Shown: one piece after another, positions 13,674-24,539 of the stretch
How the letters are laid out: every line of letters starts with the position of its first letter
How positions within the stretch are numbered: the first letter of the stretch is position 1
DNA from: Larimichthys crocea
Taxonomy: Eukaryota; Chordata; Actinopteri; Sciaenidae
Direction: 5' to 3'
Length of the DNA stretch: 64,000 bases
NCBI RefSeq assembly: GCF_000972845.2
Contig: NC_040032.1
Location: 3,925,073-3,989,072, forward strand
Translations under genes and position numbers: made by a program
The notes under the pieces: generated by a model
Seen by the model: only the letters and a program-made list of their open reading frames with translations
What the model was told of the DNA's origin: nothing
Databases searched by the model: none

Positions 13674-13699
13674 ACCTTTGTTGGGATTACAACAAAGGT
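13674..13699. repeat. Short inverted repeat (10-bp arms)
   Basis: ACCTTTGTTG at 13674-13683 and its exact complement CAACAAAGGT at 13690-13699, separated by six bases. It may be a chance hairpin or the end of an element. Confidence 0.7.
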
Positions 13700-15169
13700 A
13701 CAAATTACCTAGAACAGCAGTGAACAGTTCCGGCAGGAACCATTACTTCCTTATTTCTGAAAAGGACTGAAATAAGAGGTTTGTCAGACAATCATCCTTG
13801 TACCATGTCAACAATAGATGATAACTGAATAATCATCATCATATCTGTATGTATAGAGAAAGGTCATAAAGAAACAATGGTGTATTCAAGTGTAACAACT
13901 TTGCTGAAGTGTCAGTTTTTTTCATATTGGCTAGTTCTCTCATCCCAGTCATCTGTATACTCTCATAATGCGTCATTTGGGAGATCCATTGCACCATGTT
14001 AAACATTAGTGCACACTCACCTATCCAGTTGGTGCTAAATGAAGTGCGAACATCATTTACTGTATCTCAGGAGACACTATCAGGCAGAGGTCAGACACCA
14101 TACTGAAACAAGACCGATAATTGGACATCAATTAGGGACCATTATACTGGTGAACTGGGCCACAGAGGCTTCATATCCAAATCCCTCATGATTTTTGCTG
14201 TCATTTCCGTAACTCTTTACCTTCTTTTCAACTGCAACTACTGCTACACCACACATACATACAGCACACAGAAGTGTTGCCTGGCATCCCTCAGTCAGCC
14301 TAATGATGTCCACAGAGCCACAGGAGGTGCACAGGGAGAAATGAAGGACTTTGAGAAAAATCTCTAATGCTCACGGTGTTCTGAAGATTACTCATTTATC
14401 CACTGCAGAGGTATTCAGATGCAACGCAGCATAACATTTTGAAGGCTTTTATACTTTCAAGTCCCTGTTGTGTCCCTCTAAGTTTTACTTGACTTAGTAG
14501 TACAGCATCTTTTTATAATAGAGATAATATATGCAAGAGTTTAAGAAAAGCTATATAGCTTGTCATTCAATTATATTAATTGGTAAAAACAAATTTTACA
14601 TTTAGAGAACTTTTCTTGATTCAAATCTTGCTCCTCATGCTTCCCCTTCATCAACATAGAACCCATTGACTTTCATCAAAATGACCCGGCCTCTTGTCCT
14701 CATCACATCAACAACAGTGTTCCTTGTGACTTTGAGGAGTTTGTTTCATTCCCTCCGTTGCACTGGTAGTAACAGTGATCTATGGTAGATGATTGTTTTG
14801 TTGACACTGTGTGTCCCGGCCAGTGATTCCAACGAGCCTCCAGGGATCTATTATGCTGTTATAATTACCATTGGTAAGGCGAAGGGAACTGTTTGCGCTC
14901 ATGCTAGGCATTCATCATGCCTACTCATGCCTGTGGGCTGCACAGCTCCACTGCTTGATAAATTGTACACTTGAAATAAAGGGATTTTACCTCTGAATAA
15001 AGATAAGACAATTCTTTATATAAGTGCTGTCAGGTGCATCTGTTAGCTTCTTCATGCCCTGACTTGTACTAATCATTTTTCTCACAGTGCAGTTAAACCT
15101 TTCCTGTACAACCTCTTAAATGATGAAAAAGTCATAGAAACTTTTAACACATCCACCTTTTGTCTTGAA
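13700..15169. other. No gene recognised
   Basis: The part 14640-15000 is less AT-rich, has a donor-like GTAAGG near 14874 and two AATAAAG signals near 14975 and 14995, but no recognisable protein. Confidence 0.5.
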
Positions 15170-15207
15170 CGTTCTGACATTTACATGCAGCGTTCTGACA
15201 TTTACAT
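15170..15207. repeat. 21-bp tandem duplication
   Basis: CGTTCTGACATTTACAT occurs at 15170 and again at 15191, a period of 21 bp with about 1.8 copies. Confidence 0.85.
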
Positions 15208-15289
15208 AATTCATAGAATGGGTTTTACTGTGAAGCAGCCACAAGCAATGCATGTGATGTGATTTGTGACGTTGTTCAGCAGCTCTTTG

Positions 15290-15620
15290 TTAGTGGTGCC
15301 ATTTCCACTATGCATATCTGCACCACCAGATATGGACAGTTTGAGCATTTTTTGTCTGGGGATCAATTCTAAATAATGTAGGAAGGAAGAGCAGCGCCAC
15401 AGCGAGCTGACAGGTTAAGAGCTGCAGGCGACAGGCTCTTACTGCAGTTTGTGCAAACCAACACACTAAACATCAAGATAAACCCCCTGTTGTCCTGTTG
15501 CATGGAAAGCCATTCGCATCGCATGCAACATGAGATCTGCTCATTCAACACTGGTAGTTTAGAATGGGTTGCTTTACCGCCACATATCTCTAAAAACGCT
15601 CACATTTTAAACACATACAT
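15290..15620. repeat. Dispersed repeat, copy B (unassigned)
   Basis: Related to the segment near 7375-7425 through a GCCACAGCGAGCTG...TTAAGAGCTGCAGG core at 15393-15438, in the same orientation. No coding capacity. Outer limits are uncertain. Confidence 0.4.
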
Positions 15621-18318
15621 GACAAAACCAAAAGAAATCTGTCAATCTGTCACACTGATACACATTTGATACCTCGCTGAAATAATAATAAAAATTTAAA
15701 TGATGATACCAAATCATAGACGCCTGTGCCATCCACATCTTCATTTGATGGCATATGAGCAAATGCACCAAAATTTGTCGCGGCATGTGAAGGTCATGCC
15801 TTAAACAGGTAAAAGTTCTGCAAACTTCAGCAAGCAATAGTGTCACTGCTAGACTGACACACACCTTCAGTCACTTGACTAAACAAAGGCTCATGGTTTT
15901 AGATAAGTAGTAAACATAATTATAATCCATTTCAAATGTAATAATTAATAGGCTACATATTACATTTACCTCAAACATACATGGTATTGAACTGAAGATG
16001 AGGAGCACTACTGGGACAGTAAGATAGAGGCTTTCTGCATGATATGCTTGCTATATTCGGTTGGTGTATGTGAACATTAATATTAATTTATGTGGATTTT
16101 GTATGCCTTTGTGTGACTGTGCTGTGCAGACAGATAAAACCGGGTGAGAGGATGGGAAGGGTGGGAAAACATTTCATTTTTGTGTGCTTTAGCATTCAGC
16201 AGCATGTCCTTGGTTCACACTCTCAAATATTTGCACAAGCAGGCCTGTGTCTGCGATAGCCACCTTGTAGCGATCTGCACTACTAGTCAACAAGCAGCCG
16301 TTCTCGCAGCACTCTCCATTTGACTATTGAGGTCAGCCATCCTCGTAACCTGCCGGTGTTACCCATGAGACAAATGGAATCTGACGTCGGTAAGTAGTCC
16401 TCTGTGCACTCTGTGCAGGTGGCGTTGCAATCAGCTGTCCTGGCCTTTAAATGGGCCTGACTGTTCCAGCACTTTAAAACAAACAGGAGAACAGAATTCC
16501 AATTGCTTTCTATACTGAGGTATTGTTAGGGATAGCCACTTTGCGTTCTTTTATTATCGTTCTGTTCTTTTATATTTCTCCTTTGAAGGTATTCAGATAC
16601 AGTTGTCGGGTTATTAATATGATTGACTACAAATTCTTCAAACAGCACTGTACAGAAACTCTTTTTCATCTTTTAAAGTAAGCAATAAGAGCAGCAGTAA
16701 GAGCAAGAGGAAGCAGTGATACTTTGAGCCACTCGCCAGTGACTTCAGAGAAAGCTCACTGTATACTCTGCACCGCAGCGAGGCACAAATTAGATTGACT
16801 GTGGCACAGTCAATGTCATGCCCACTTTCCTTTCCCAGACGCAGCAGTTCTCACTGCTTGGCCAAGTCTGAACCATTTCTGTATACCTGATGAAAGTGCC
16901 AAGACATCTTTAGCTCTTTTTAAATGGTTGTCAGATGTACTGTATGAGGGCCGGGACTATATCATGTAATGGCAAAACAACACTATGAAATGGACCCAAA
17001 ACTAAAGCTGTCGTATGAACTTAACATTATCGCCTACCCTATGTTATCCACTGGTTGCTTTTCGGGGACTCTATCTTGACTGATCTCCCAAGCACTCTAC
17101 TTGTTTATGCTAACCAATCATGCATGAGTTATTGCCCACCCACGCTGCAGCTTGAAGCAGTCCAGGGGGTGCCAGGTGTGCCAAACACCATGTCACTTGC
17201 TAATAATAAAACCAGCTGGCATGAGCGGCCGTTGTCCCTCCTCCTCTCGAAAACAACATGCATGTTTCAAATCATTTTAGTAACGACAAGAGAATAAAAA
17301 AACATATTATGGATTCAAGTAATTTGTGTGGCTCGGTTAGCTTTTTGTTTGTGCTGAACTTTAGATTCTGAGGCAAGGCTGGGTGGATTTAGATGCTCTG
17401 CTGCATTTGAGCTAGACGACTTTGAAGATTATCTTTCACCTTTGATCAAAACATTCAGCAAATATTCCTCACACATAGTGAGGATCATTAAGAGTTGGAA
17501 CAGAACAGTAACTTACACTTTGCCTTTTTAGGAAATGCTTCACATTTCTACTGCAGTTACCTAATTATCACATTATGCTGCTGGTCACCTACTCACCTTA
17601 GAATATAATCGCTTGGGGTTTGCACAAATGGTTAGACTCCATTTAACAATGCTTAGTCGTGCTTTTTTATTTGTGGGGAAAAAGACAAGGGTGAAGTAGA
17701 AAAAGTTTAAGAGAAACAAGGGTGAAATACAAATACGCCCTCACTGAAATGCCGAAAACTGATGATATGCTCAATACAAACATGTCTGAGATATGTCAGT
17801 CGTTGAAACAATAATTATGCCAGTCTATACAGTCTTTGATGATTCTGAGCCTCAACTCCCCTGTGTATGTTCACCTAGTTGGTAAATAAATCAATAGCAA
17901 AGCTGTCCTACACGTTATGTTACATACATAGCACATTGGTTTAGCTGTTTTACTATTTTAGATTGAAATCAATATAATCCGGCTTATGGCCACCTGACAC
18001 TGATGTGCATGAATCAGTCTGACTCGGTTTAGAGACACCATAGAGCTTGTCGTCGACTCAAAACTCAATTTATCCAAAGCCAGCCTCCTTCTAGCAATCC
18101 TACATACTGCACATGATTTAACATCTTTTCATTGGTCGACAAGATTCTAAATGCTGACCATAGATAGAAGATTATATGCATTCCATATAAAAAAAAAGTC
18201 AAAATCACAATGACAATATAATTGTGTACCTAACGTTTAGAAGAGCTAAGCAATAAAAAAAATGCTGATTTCTTTACATTTAATAAAAAAATCACGAAAA
18301 AAAGGAGACAGTGTGCAC
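15621..18318. other. No gene recognised
   Basis: Mostly AT-rich. A GC-richer patch at 16240-16470 carries a donor-like CGGTAAGTAG near 16390 beside a TGACGTC motif, but no supported exon. Confidence 0.5.
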
Positions 18319-18470
18319 TAAATGGTGAATGAGCTGTACTTATATAGGGCCTTTCTAATATTTCAATCACTCACTACATTTCTCATTCACCACTCATTCA
18401 TTCATCTTGCCCAAGGACCCTTCAACATGCAGACTGGAGGAGCAGTGGATCGAAGTAGTAGTAGTAGTGA
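18319..18470 (-). mobile_element. Retrotransposon tail / dispersed fish repeat, degenerate
   Basis: Contains CTGTACTTATATAGGGCCTTTCTAA, then CATCTTGCCCAAGGACCCTTC and CATGCAGACTGGAGGAGCAGTGGATCGAA in shortened form. This is the layout of a common fish repeat whose sense 3' end reads AAAGCGCTATATAAATACAGTC. This copy is antisense to that end. A related copy in the other orientation is at 28890-29075. Confidence 0.6.
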
Positions 18471-18639
18471 GGCTGCATGTTCTCTTTACATCCTTAGGCA
18501 TGTACACTGGTTTTGTTCTGCTGCCTGGTGGCCTTTCTCCTTTTAGATCTGGTGTAGCGCGATCTCTGTGTTCTTTTGTACACAGTGAGCAGCAAAAAGC
18601 CCGCTATGGACTTGTTGAAGTAAGGAGATAAAAACACAT

Positions 18640-19584
18640 GTTTCTATTTATTTATATGTAATATTGGCCAAATGTTTCGAAAGCAAAATGTTTTTGAGTG
18701 CTGATTCAGAGAAAAAACTGAATGGACATTACATACATGTATCCAAAACATCACACATCACTGATGTTCAACTTAAGCAGCAATCTAAATGTTAAAACGC
18801 ACATTCATACACATACACATATGTATCCTTGCTGTAAACCAGGTCAAGGGGAGGTGTCTACTAGTGAATGGTGTATCACTTTATGAAGTTTACAGTAACC
18901 TTTGGTTTTAGTAACTCACACTTGTATGAAGATGCACAAAATCCCAGGAGATATTTTCAAAGAGCTGTCAGTGAGACGTTCAGCTGCTCATTTTCACACT
19001 TTCAGCACTCCTCACCTCACAATACATCATTATCAACTGTGACAGTGAAGTGACTCAGAAAGGCAGAGGTGTAAATCTACTATATAGCAATAGCTTACAT
19101 CTACATTCCCATCTGACCAAGGTCTAACCAGTAAAAAACACATTTAAAACATTGATTCGCTCCCATATGTGAAGCGAAACAAATGTTGTTCCACAGGGCT
19201 TTTTTCATTTCCATTTTCTGTAAGAACTGCTGATGTGAAGAATTACATGCCTACAGCCATTGATGTAGCTGCTGTGACCAGCTGGTCTCTGCCAGGAAAG
19301 CAGACACACTGATACACACACAAGCACACGAAAAACATGTGCACATATAGACACAAATGCAAACACACACTCACACCATGACAATAGCATTGTATTTGAG
19401 TCCAACACTCTTATATCTATTACAGCATTTCCTGCTCAAGGGCTCGTACTGCTTTTCAACACACAGCCACACAACAACTTTTCAAGTCAGGCAGCAGAGT
19501 CCAAGGACATAACTAATACATGACTCACTTTGCAGCCAAGAGTGACTTTCTACAGTGATATGCACAGTTCATATACACTCTGTG
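18640..19584. other. No gene recognised
   Basis: AT-rich with CA-rich stretches near 18798-18822 and 19311-19376. No supported gene. Confidence 0.55.
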
Positions 19585-19760
19585 GTCAAGTCATTTGGGA
19601 CGGGTCTCAGTCTATCACAGGGCCAACACATAAAGACAGGAACAGACCTTCACGTTCACACCAAATGTGCAATATGGAGTCTCTAATTTTATGCAACCTT
19701 GGGCTTGGGCTGAAGAAACTAGAACACCAGAGGAAACCCCTGCAGACACAGAGGCAATTT
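19585..19760 (+). mobile_element. Non-LTR retrotransposon tail, old copy
   Basis: Shows the ordered landmarks CAGTCTATCACAGGGCCAAC, ACATAAAGACAGG, TTCACACC, then GAGTCTCTAAT and CACCAGAGGAAACC. They occur in the same order as in the better preserved copy at 53731-54010. Heavily mutated. Confidence 0.6.
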
Positions 19761-20085
19761 TAAGTACAGTACAAGGTTCCAGTCGAACAGAAATCAAAAT
19801 ATGGACTCCAAAACTCCAGTGTTACCAACTATGTGCTTCAGTTTTGACTGCTTCAGTGTCCATACCTGAGATATGAAAGAAAACCTTTGTTAACCCAACC
19901 TTTGTTAGGAATGTGTGCTTTATGTGTATGTGACTTTTCAAACATAGAATGCACAAAATAAAATGTATGTGTAATTGATTTTATTGACTGTCCTCATGTT
20001 TGTGGAATAATATTGGTCAAGACTGCTCAGCATCTATTTCAAAATTACATCTGTAAATATTATGTTCAGGGTTTTGAGCTTGTTT
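19761..20085. other. No gene recognised
   Basis: Featureless AT-rich DNA. Confidence 0.5.
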
Positions 20086-20190
20086 GGAGGTTCTAGCAGG
20101 GGAGCGCAGCTACTGGTACACCGATGGATGGTCGTCCGCAAGGGGGGTTCTAGTCCTCTTACACCGAGCGCGGGGCTTTGGGAGGGACAC
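20086..20190. other. Small CpG-rich patch with internal direct repeats
   Basis: About 105 bp with a cluster of CpG dinucleotides (GGAGCGCAG, GTCGTCCGC, CCGAGCGCGG) in otherwise CpG-poor DNA. GTTCTAG and TACACCGA each occur twice in the same order, suggesting an imperfect duplication of about 40-50 bp. A TATATATAGC motif follows near 20250. Identity unknown. Confidence 0.45.
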
Positions 20191-20249
20191 ACATGGAGCA
20201 AAATATGGTGTGAAATGGGAAAGAAATTGATCTGCTGAGGAGTGGGACT

Positions 20250-20299
20250 ATATATAGCTTTAAATATGGTCCTATAAAAATGCCATATGTATATAACCT

Positions 20300-20330
<31 letters not shown>

Positions 20331-23168
20331 AGCAGGGACAGTGTGACGGCTACTTTGTCTGTAATTGTAAATGGCTCAAATCGTGTGTACTTAAACACAA
20401 ACTAAATAGATCTATTTGCAGCAATGGTTAAATGATTGATTAATTCAATGTTAGTCATAACATGTGCTGTCTGAAAAGGAACAAGACACCCAGTTACAAG
20501 CATAAAAGTGTTCAATACGAATGATATATTCAATATGAATTTTTCCACTGTACATAAAGCACAGGGCATTATGACATTGGATTATACACTTCATAAAAAA
20601 CATGTATTAAAGCAAAGCTCAGAAACAGTAGTTTTCTTTAACAACGTTTTGAGCCTCAGGGATTCCTTTGTCAGGCCCTTATCTTGATGTATAGCGTTTG
20701 ATTCGTAGTGTATGCACCAATGTACACAACAGTTTATAGCAATGTTCTGCTCCTTTAGCAACCTTTTTTGCTGTTTGCCACCGTAGCTGTACAATGATTT
20801 CATGAGACAGTTTTATGGTTCCTGAATCAGTATTGGGAAGTAATTCAGTGGACTGAATTACCTTAACCTTGAATTTTCTCCAATACAGAGGTGGGAAAGA
20901 TAATTTAATTCCTCTACTCTTTTCACATGTGCAAAATTATTCTGTGGCGGTCTACAAACTGCTGAAGTGTCTGCTAAATGTTCTCCCCATAGCATTTATT
21001 CTAACTTTACACCTTTATCTGTTGGTAGGGTAGCCTCTGATGTCTTCTTCTCTGACTACTTTTCTCTAACCATCACAAGTGACCACACACACTCACTGAA
21101 ACTTTGTTCATACCTACCAACCTCTATGGGTAATTAAATCTTAAACCATGCACATCACTGATCTGAGCTTTTATTGCAACAGACAGGACACTGCTGGAAT
21201 GAATTGTTCCAACTCATAGAGTTGCAGGCACACAGTAGCCAGAGTGAAAGGAGAGAAATGAAGCACATAAGCCTTGTGCATCTCCCACTTGCAATCTCAG
21301 CATCAGTGTAAAATCTGAAATATAATAACAAAGGCTCATCGCAAGTTACCGGAGATTGTCCACCAGTCAAAACCTGAGGGTTGTTTATTCACAGGGATAA
21401 CACAAAAAATCCGAATGCAATTTTTGATGTGATTAGGACTGAGTGTTCTAGCTTCGATTAATATTTGATTTTTCTTCCAGTTTCAGAAAGTGTGTTCTGA
21501 CAGTGAAAGGCACTGTCTGTGGGAGGGAAGAACATGAAGTACAAAACAGCAGAGGAGGTAGGGTACTTTAATATTTATTTATTTTTTTCATGTCATGTAA
21601 GAGCAACTGTAAAATCTAAGTGTCCATGTCAGAATTTGCTTGTGTCAAAAAACCTGAAAGCCCCAAACTTGTGGCATGAGAACATCATGCATTTTGAACA
21701 CCAGGACAAAGACAGTACTCAGCCGTTAGTAAAAGGTTATGGTTTCTATGGTATCTTTTACCAACCTAGCTATAGTAAACATGGATATTTCAAGCTGTGT
21801 CCCTCAGTGGCATATTTACTCTTATGTACTTTTAACTGATGGATCGCTTGGCCACCTGCCGTGTACATTTATAAGCTGCTAATGTATTATAGTCACTTGT
21901 TTAATTAGTTGGCCATCTTGACTTCATGACTATGATATTATGAACCGACTGCCCACTGAGGTATGTGCTGTATTTTACAAATTAAATGTATTTCAGTTAT
22001 GGTGCATTAAACGCAGGTAATCACATGGAAATCTTGCTGAAACTGGTCTACCTCGGATGTCAGATATAACCCAGGGATATTTTATGGTTCTATAGTAGTG
22101 GTCATAATTGTGTGTTCTTTTTAAATTGGTTTGTAATGAACAGCATCCATTTTAATTAGTTGCCTTGTACACTGCATGCAAGTTCTCATTTTATTTCCAT
22201 ACGTGTCTGCAGGTTTATCTTTTATACACTTTGCTGGCTAATGAAAAAAAGATGCTTGACTAGCAGCTGGTATCACAGACATTAAGGCAAACTGATAAGG
22301 GCCAATGTGTACATATCTGTATATGAAGCTATACGTGCTGACAGAGGAAACAGAAAGAGATATTTCAGTAGCCTAATTAACTTCTCGACGCAAACAAAAC
22401 AAAGACAAATAGATACTACAATATTGTACGTTTTCTAAAGATTTATCAGGCGCTACCTGTAGAAACCAGCTTATTGCAGCACTTTGACAGCCACATTTTT
22501 GTGTATACCCCATTTTTCTAATACAAAAGAGCTTTTAATCTGTCATGTGCAACTCCAAAAATCTAAAAGTTTAATGTTTATTCGGCTACTGCAAATGATA
22601 GTTTTGTGTTAGACACTTCCAAAGTCCCAAAGTTGAATTGTATCTGCTTTTAGAGTTGTTTAACCAGCCACCTCAGGACATTTGATTTGCTGTCACTTGA
22701 AATGGAAAGCCATTTTGTTCCTATCCATAATTTGCAACTGACAGCAATGTTCTTAGCAATCCTATTCTCATTACTTTTTTTCTTGAAAGTACGTAATACC
22801 CCTGTTATCAAGGTTCTGCAAGTGCAATAGCAGACTGAGTAGCACCCTGATAGAGAGCAGAGATATGGCTGCTTGAGAGTGTGCTGCACAGAGCAAGTTT
22901 TCATTGAGACCATGATGGACAACATATGATAACCCTGCATCTGTTTCTTAACCTAAATAAATGCCTCACTTGGTGTAGATTTGGCAAAACTAGGAGGCTC
23001 AAAGTGGAACTGACTGGAGCTGGCCCAGGCTTGCAAATAAATGGCACAACAATGGAAAGCTAACCAAGCTCACCAAGGCAGATACTGTGGCCTGTTGGCA
23101 CAGTCATACAGTTTAGATAACAACAAATAATTTTACCAGTACTACCTGTATCTGAACACTATCTATTG
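20250..23168. other. No gene recognised
   Basis: AT-rich. The open frame at 21519-21839 (+) starts with GTG and shows no domain, so it was not called. Confidence 0.5.
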
Positions 23169-23400
23169 CAGGGGTGCCAAACTCATTTTGGTGGGCTGCT
23201 GCCCAATTTGATCTCAAGTGAGCCAGACTAGTAAAACCATTGCAAAATATCTTGTAAATAAAATAACAACAAATCCAATATTTTTCTTTTTGAATAAAAA
23301 ATTAATACAAATGTGTTATAATATACAGGTTACAGTGGATTTACAAGGGCATAGGTTTTCACCTTAAGAGGATGAAACTTGCCATAGAGGATTTGTCAGG
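23169..23400 (+). mobile_element. hAT-type DNA transposon end (partial, degenerate)
   Basis: Starts with CAGGGGTGCCAAACTCATTTT, very close to the terminal inverted repeat of hAT/Charlie-like elements, followed by the subterminal pattern CCCAATTTGATCTCAAGTG. The matching inverted end was not found, so this is one end of a truncated or non-autonomous copy. The right limit is uncertain; the TG tract follows directly. Confidence 0.65.
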
Positions 23401-23401
23401 T

Positions 23402-23414
23402 TGTGTGTGTGTGT

Positions 23415-23508
<94 letters not shown>
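23402..23508. repeat. (TG)n microsatellite, about 107 bp
   Basis: Long TG run with two single-base interruptions (near 23420 and 23470). Confidence 0.97.
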
Positions 23509-23512
<4 letters not shown>

Positions 23513-23912
23513 CATACAACCCACTTCAAAATACCACAGCTATACATTTGAAGGTTTCATATGTAAGATTCTGAAAAAAACTCTTCCATGATGACTGTAA
23601 AGGACAAAAAATGAATATAGCATAAACAATTCATTGCAGAAATAATTAAATATTTGAATGAATATTGTATTTTTATACTCAGTTAGGATATTATCTAAAT
23701 TCAAATCCTGAAACCATTTTAGGAGATGTATTTCTGTAATGTCATCCTAAATCGAGACACAGACTTAAAAATGCCCCAGGTCCCAACCAACAACTGTACA
23801 AAAGCTACAAAAACTTCAAAATACAAATTATAATAAATATAACAATATCTGAACAATTTTTTTAGGGGAAACCAGAGCACCTGGAGAAAAACCCACAATA
23901 CTTGATGTTATT
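23509..23912. other. 3' flank of the kinase locus
   Basis: AT-rich sequence downstream of the kinase stop codon on the minus strand. No canonical AATAAA was found on the minus strand in the first few hundred bases, so the 3' end of the transcript is undefined. Confidence 0.5.
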
Positions 23913-24539
23913 TTACTCCTCCTCCCTCCTCCTCTTCCACCTCTTTGGTTTCCTCAACCCCAAAAAGTGACGGACTCTCCTCCAGACAGAGGGTGGTTCT
24001 GCTGTCTTCTGTGGAAGATTTCCTTCAGCCGCTTGCTGGGATTCGAGGGCCGGTGCAGGACTGGTGGTCTCCTGCTGTTCGCTCGGCATTTCCTCTGGAA
24101 CCTCAGCCTCTTTTGTTGGTTCAAAGGGCTCTGCATTAGGGATAGATTCCTGCTGCTTGTTGCACTCATCCTCACAGTCGTCATCACGACTGATATTTTG
24201 GGGAGCCTCTCTCTCAGCCTGGAGCTCGTTGGAGAGCTTCAGGTTGAGTGAGATCTGAACACTGAGCTGAGCTTTCAGCTCGTCCAGCTCTCTCCCAAAA
24301 TTTTTCTCCTTCTCAAACGCATTTTGTTGCAAGACAGTGATCTCTTCCGCCATCTTTTGACAGAGGGCTTCCTGCTCAGTCCGCAAGTTGTGGATCTCAT
24401 GCTGAAGGATGTCAACTTGTTCTATCACCATGATGACATCTGATTCATACCGCTGGCTGATATTGCAGTATGAGGTATGAATCTTGTCCAGATATTCCTT
24501 GACAATCTTGTTCTTCTCCTTCTCTATATCCAGAATCAA
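23913..24539 (-). other. C-terminal coiled coil and basic tail of the kinase locus
   Basis: Same frame as the kinase domain. About 110 residues of heptad-like coiled coil (EKEKNK..., RYESD...EQVDILQHEIHNL) lead into an acidic Glu/Pro/Gln-rich stretch, then a tail of roughly 25 residues with the pattern VWRRVRHFLGL followed by Arg/Lys/Trp clusters and a final EEE. The tail is amphipathic and cationic, which could suit membrane, nucleic acid or nuclear-import binding; this is inference. HIPK1-4 have no comparable coiled coil or tail that I know of. Confidence 0.75.

Noticed and set aside
21519..21839. 106-codon open frame on the + strand
   Set aside because: GTG-initiated, AT-rich codon use and no domain; fits chance.
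24064..24258. Plus-strand frames opposite the kinase coiled coil
   Set aside because: Shadows of the minus-strand coding sequence.
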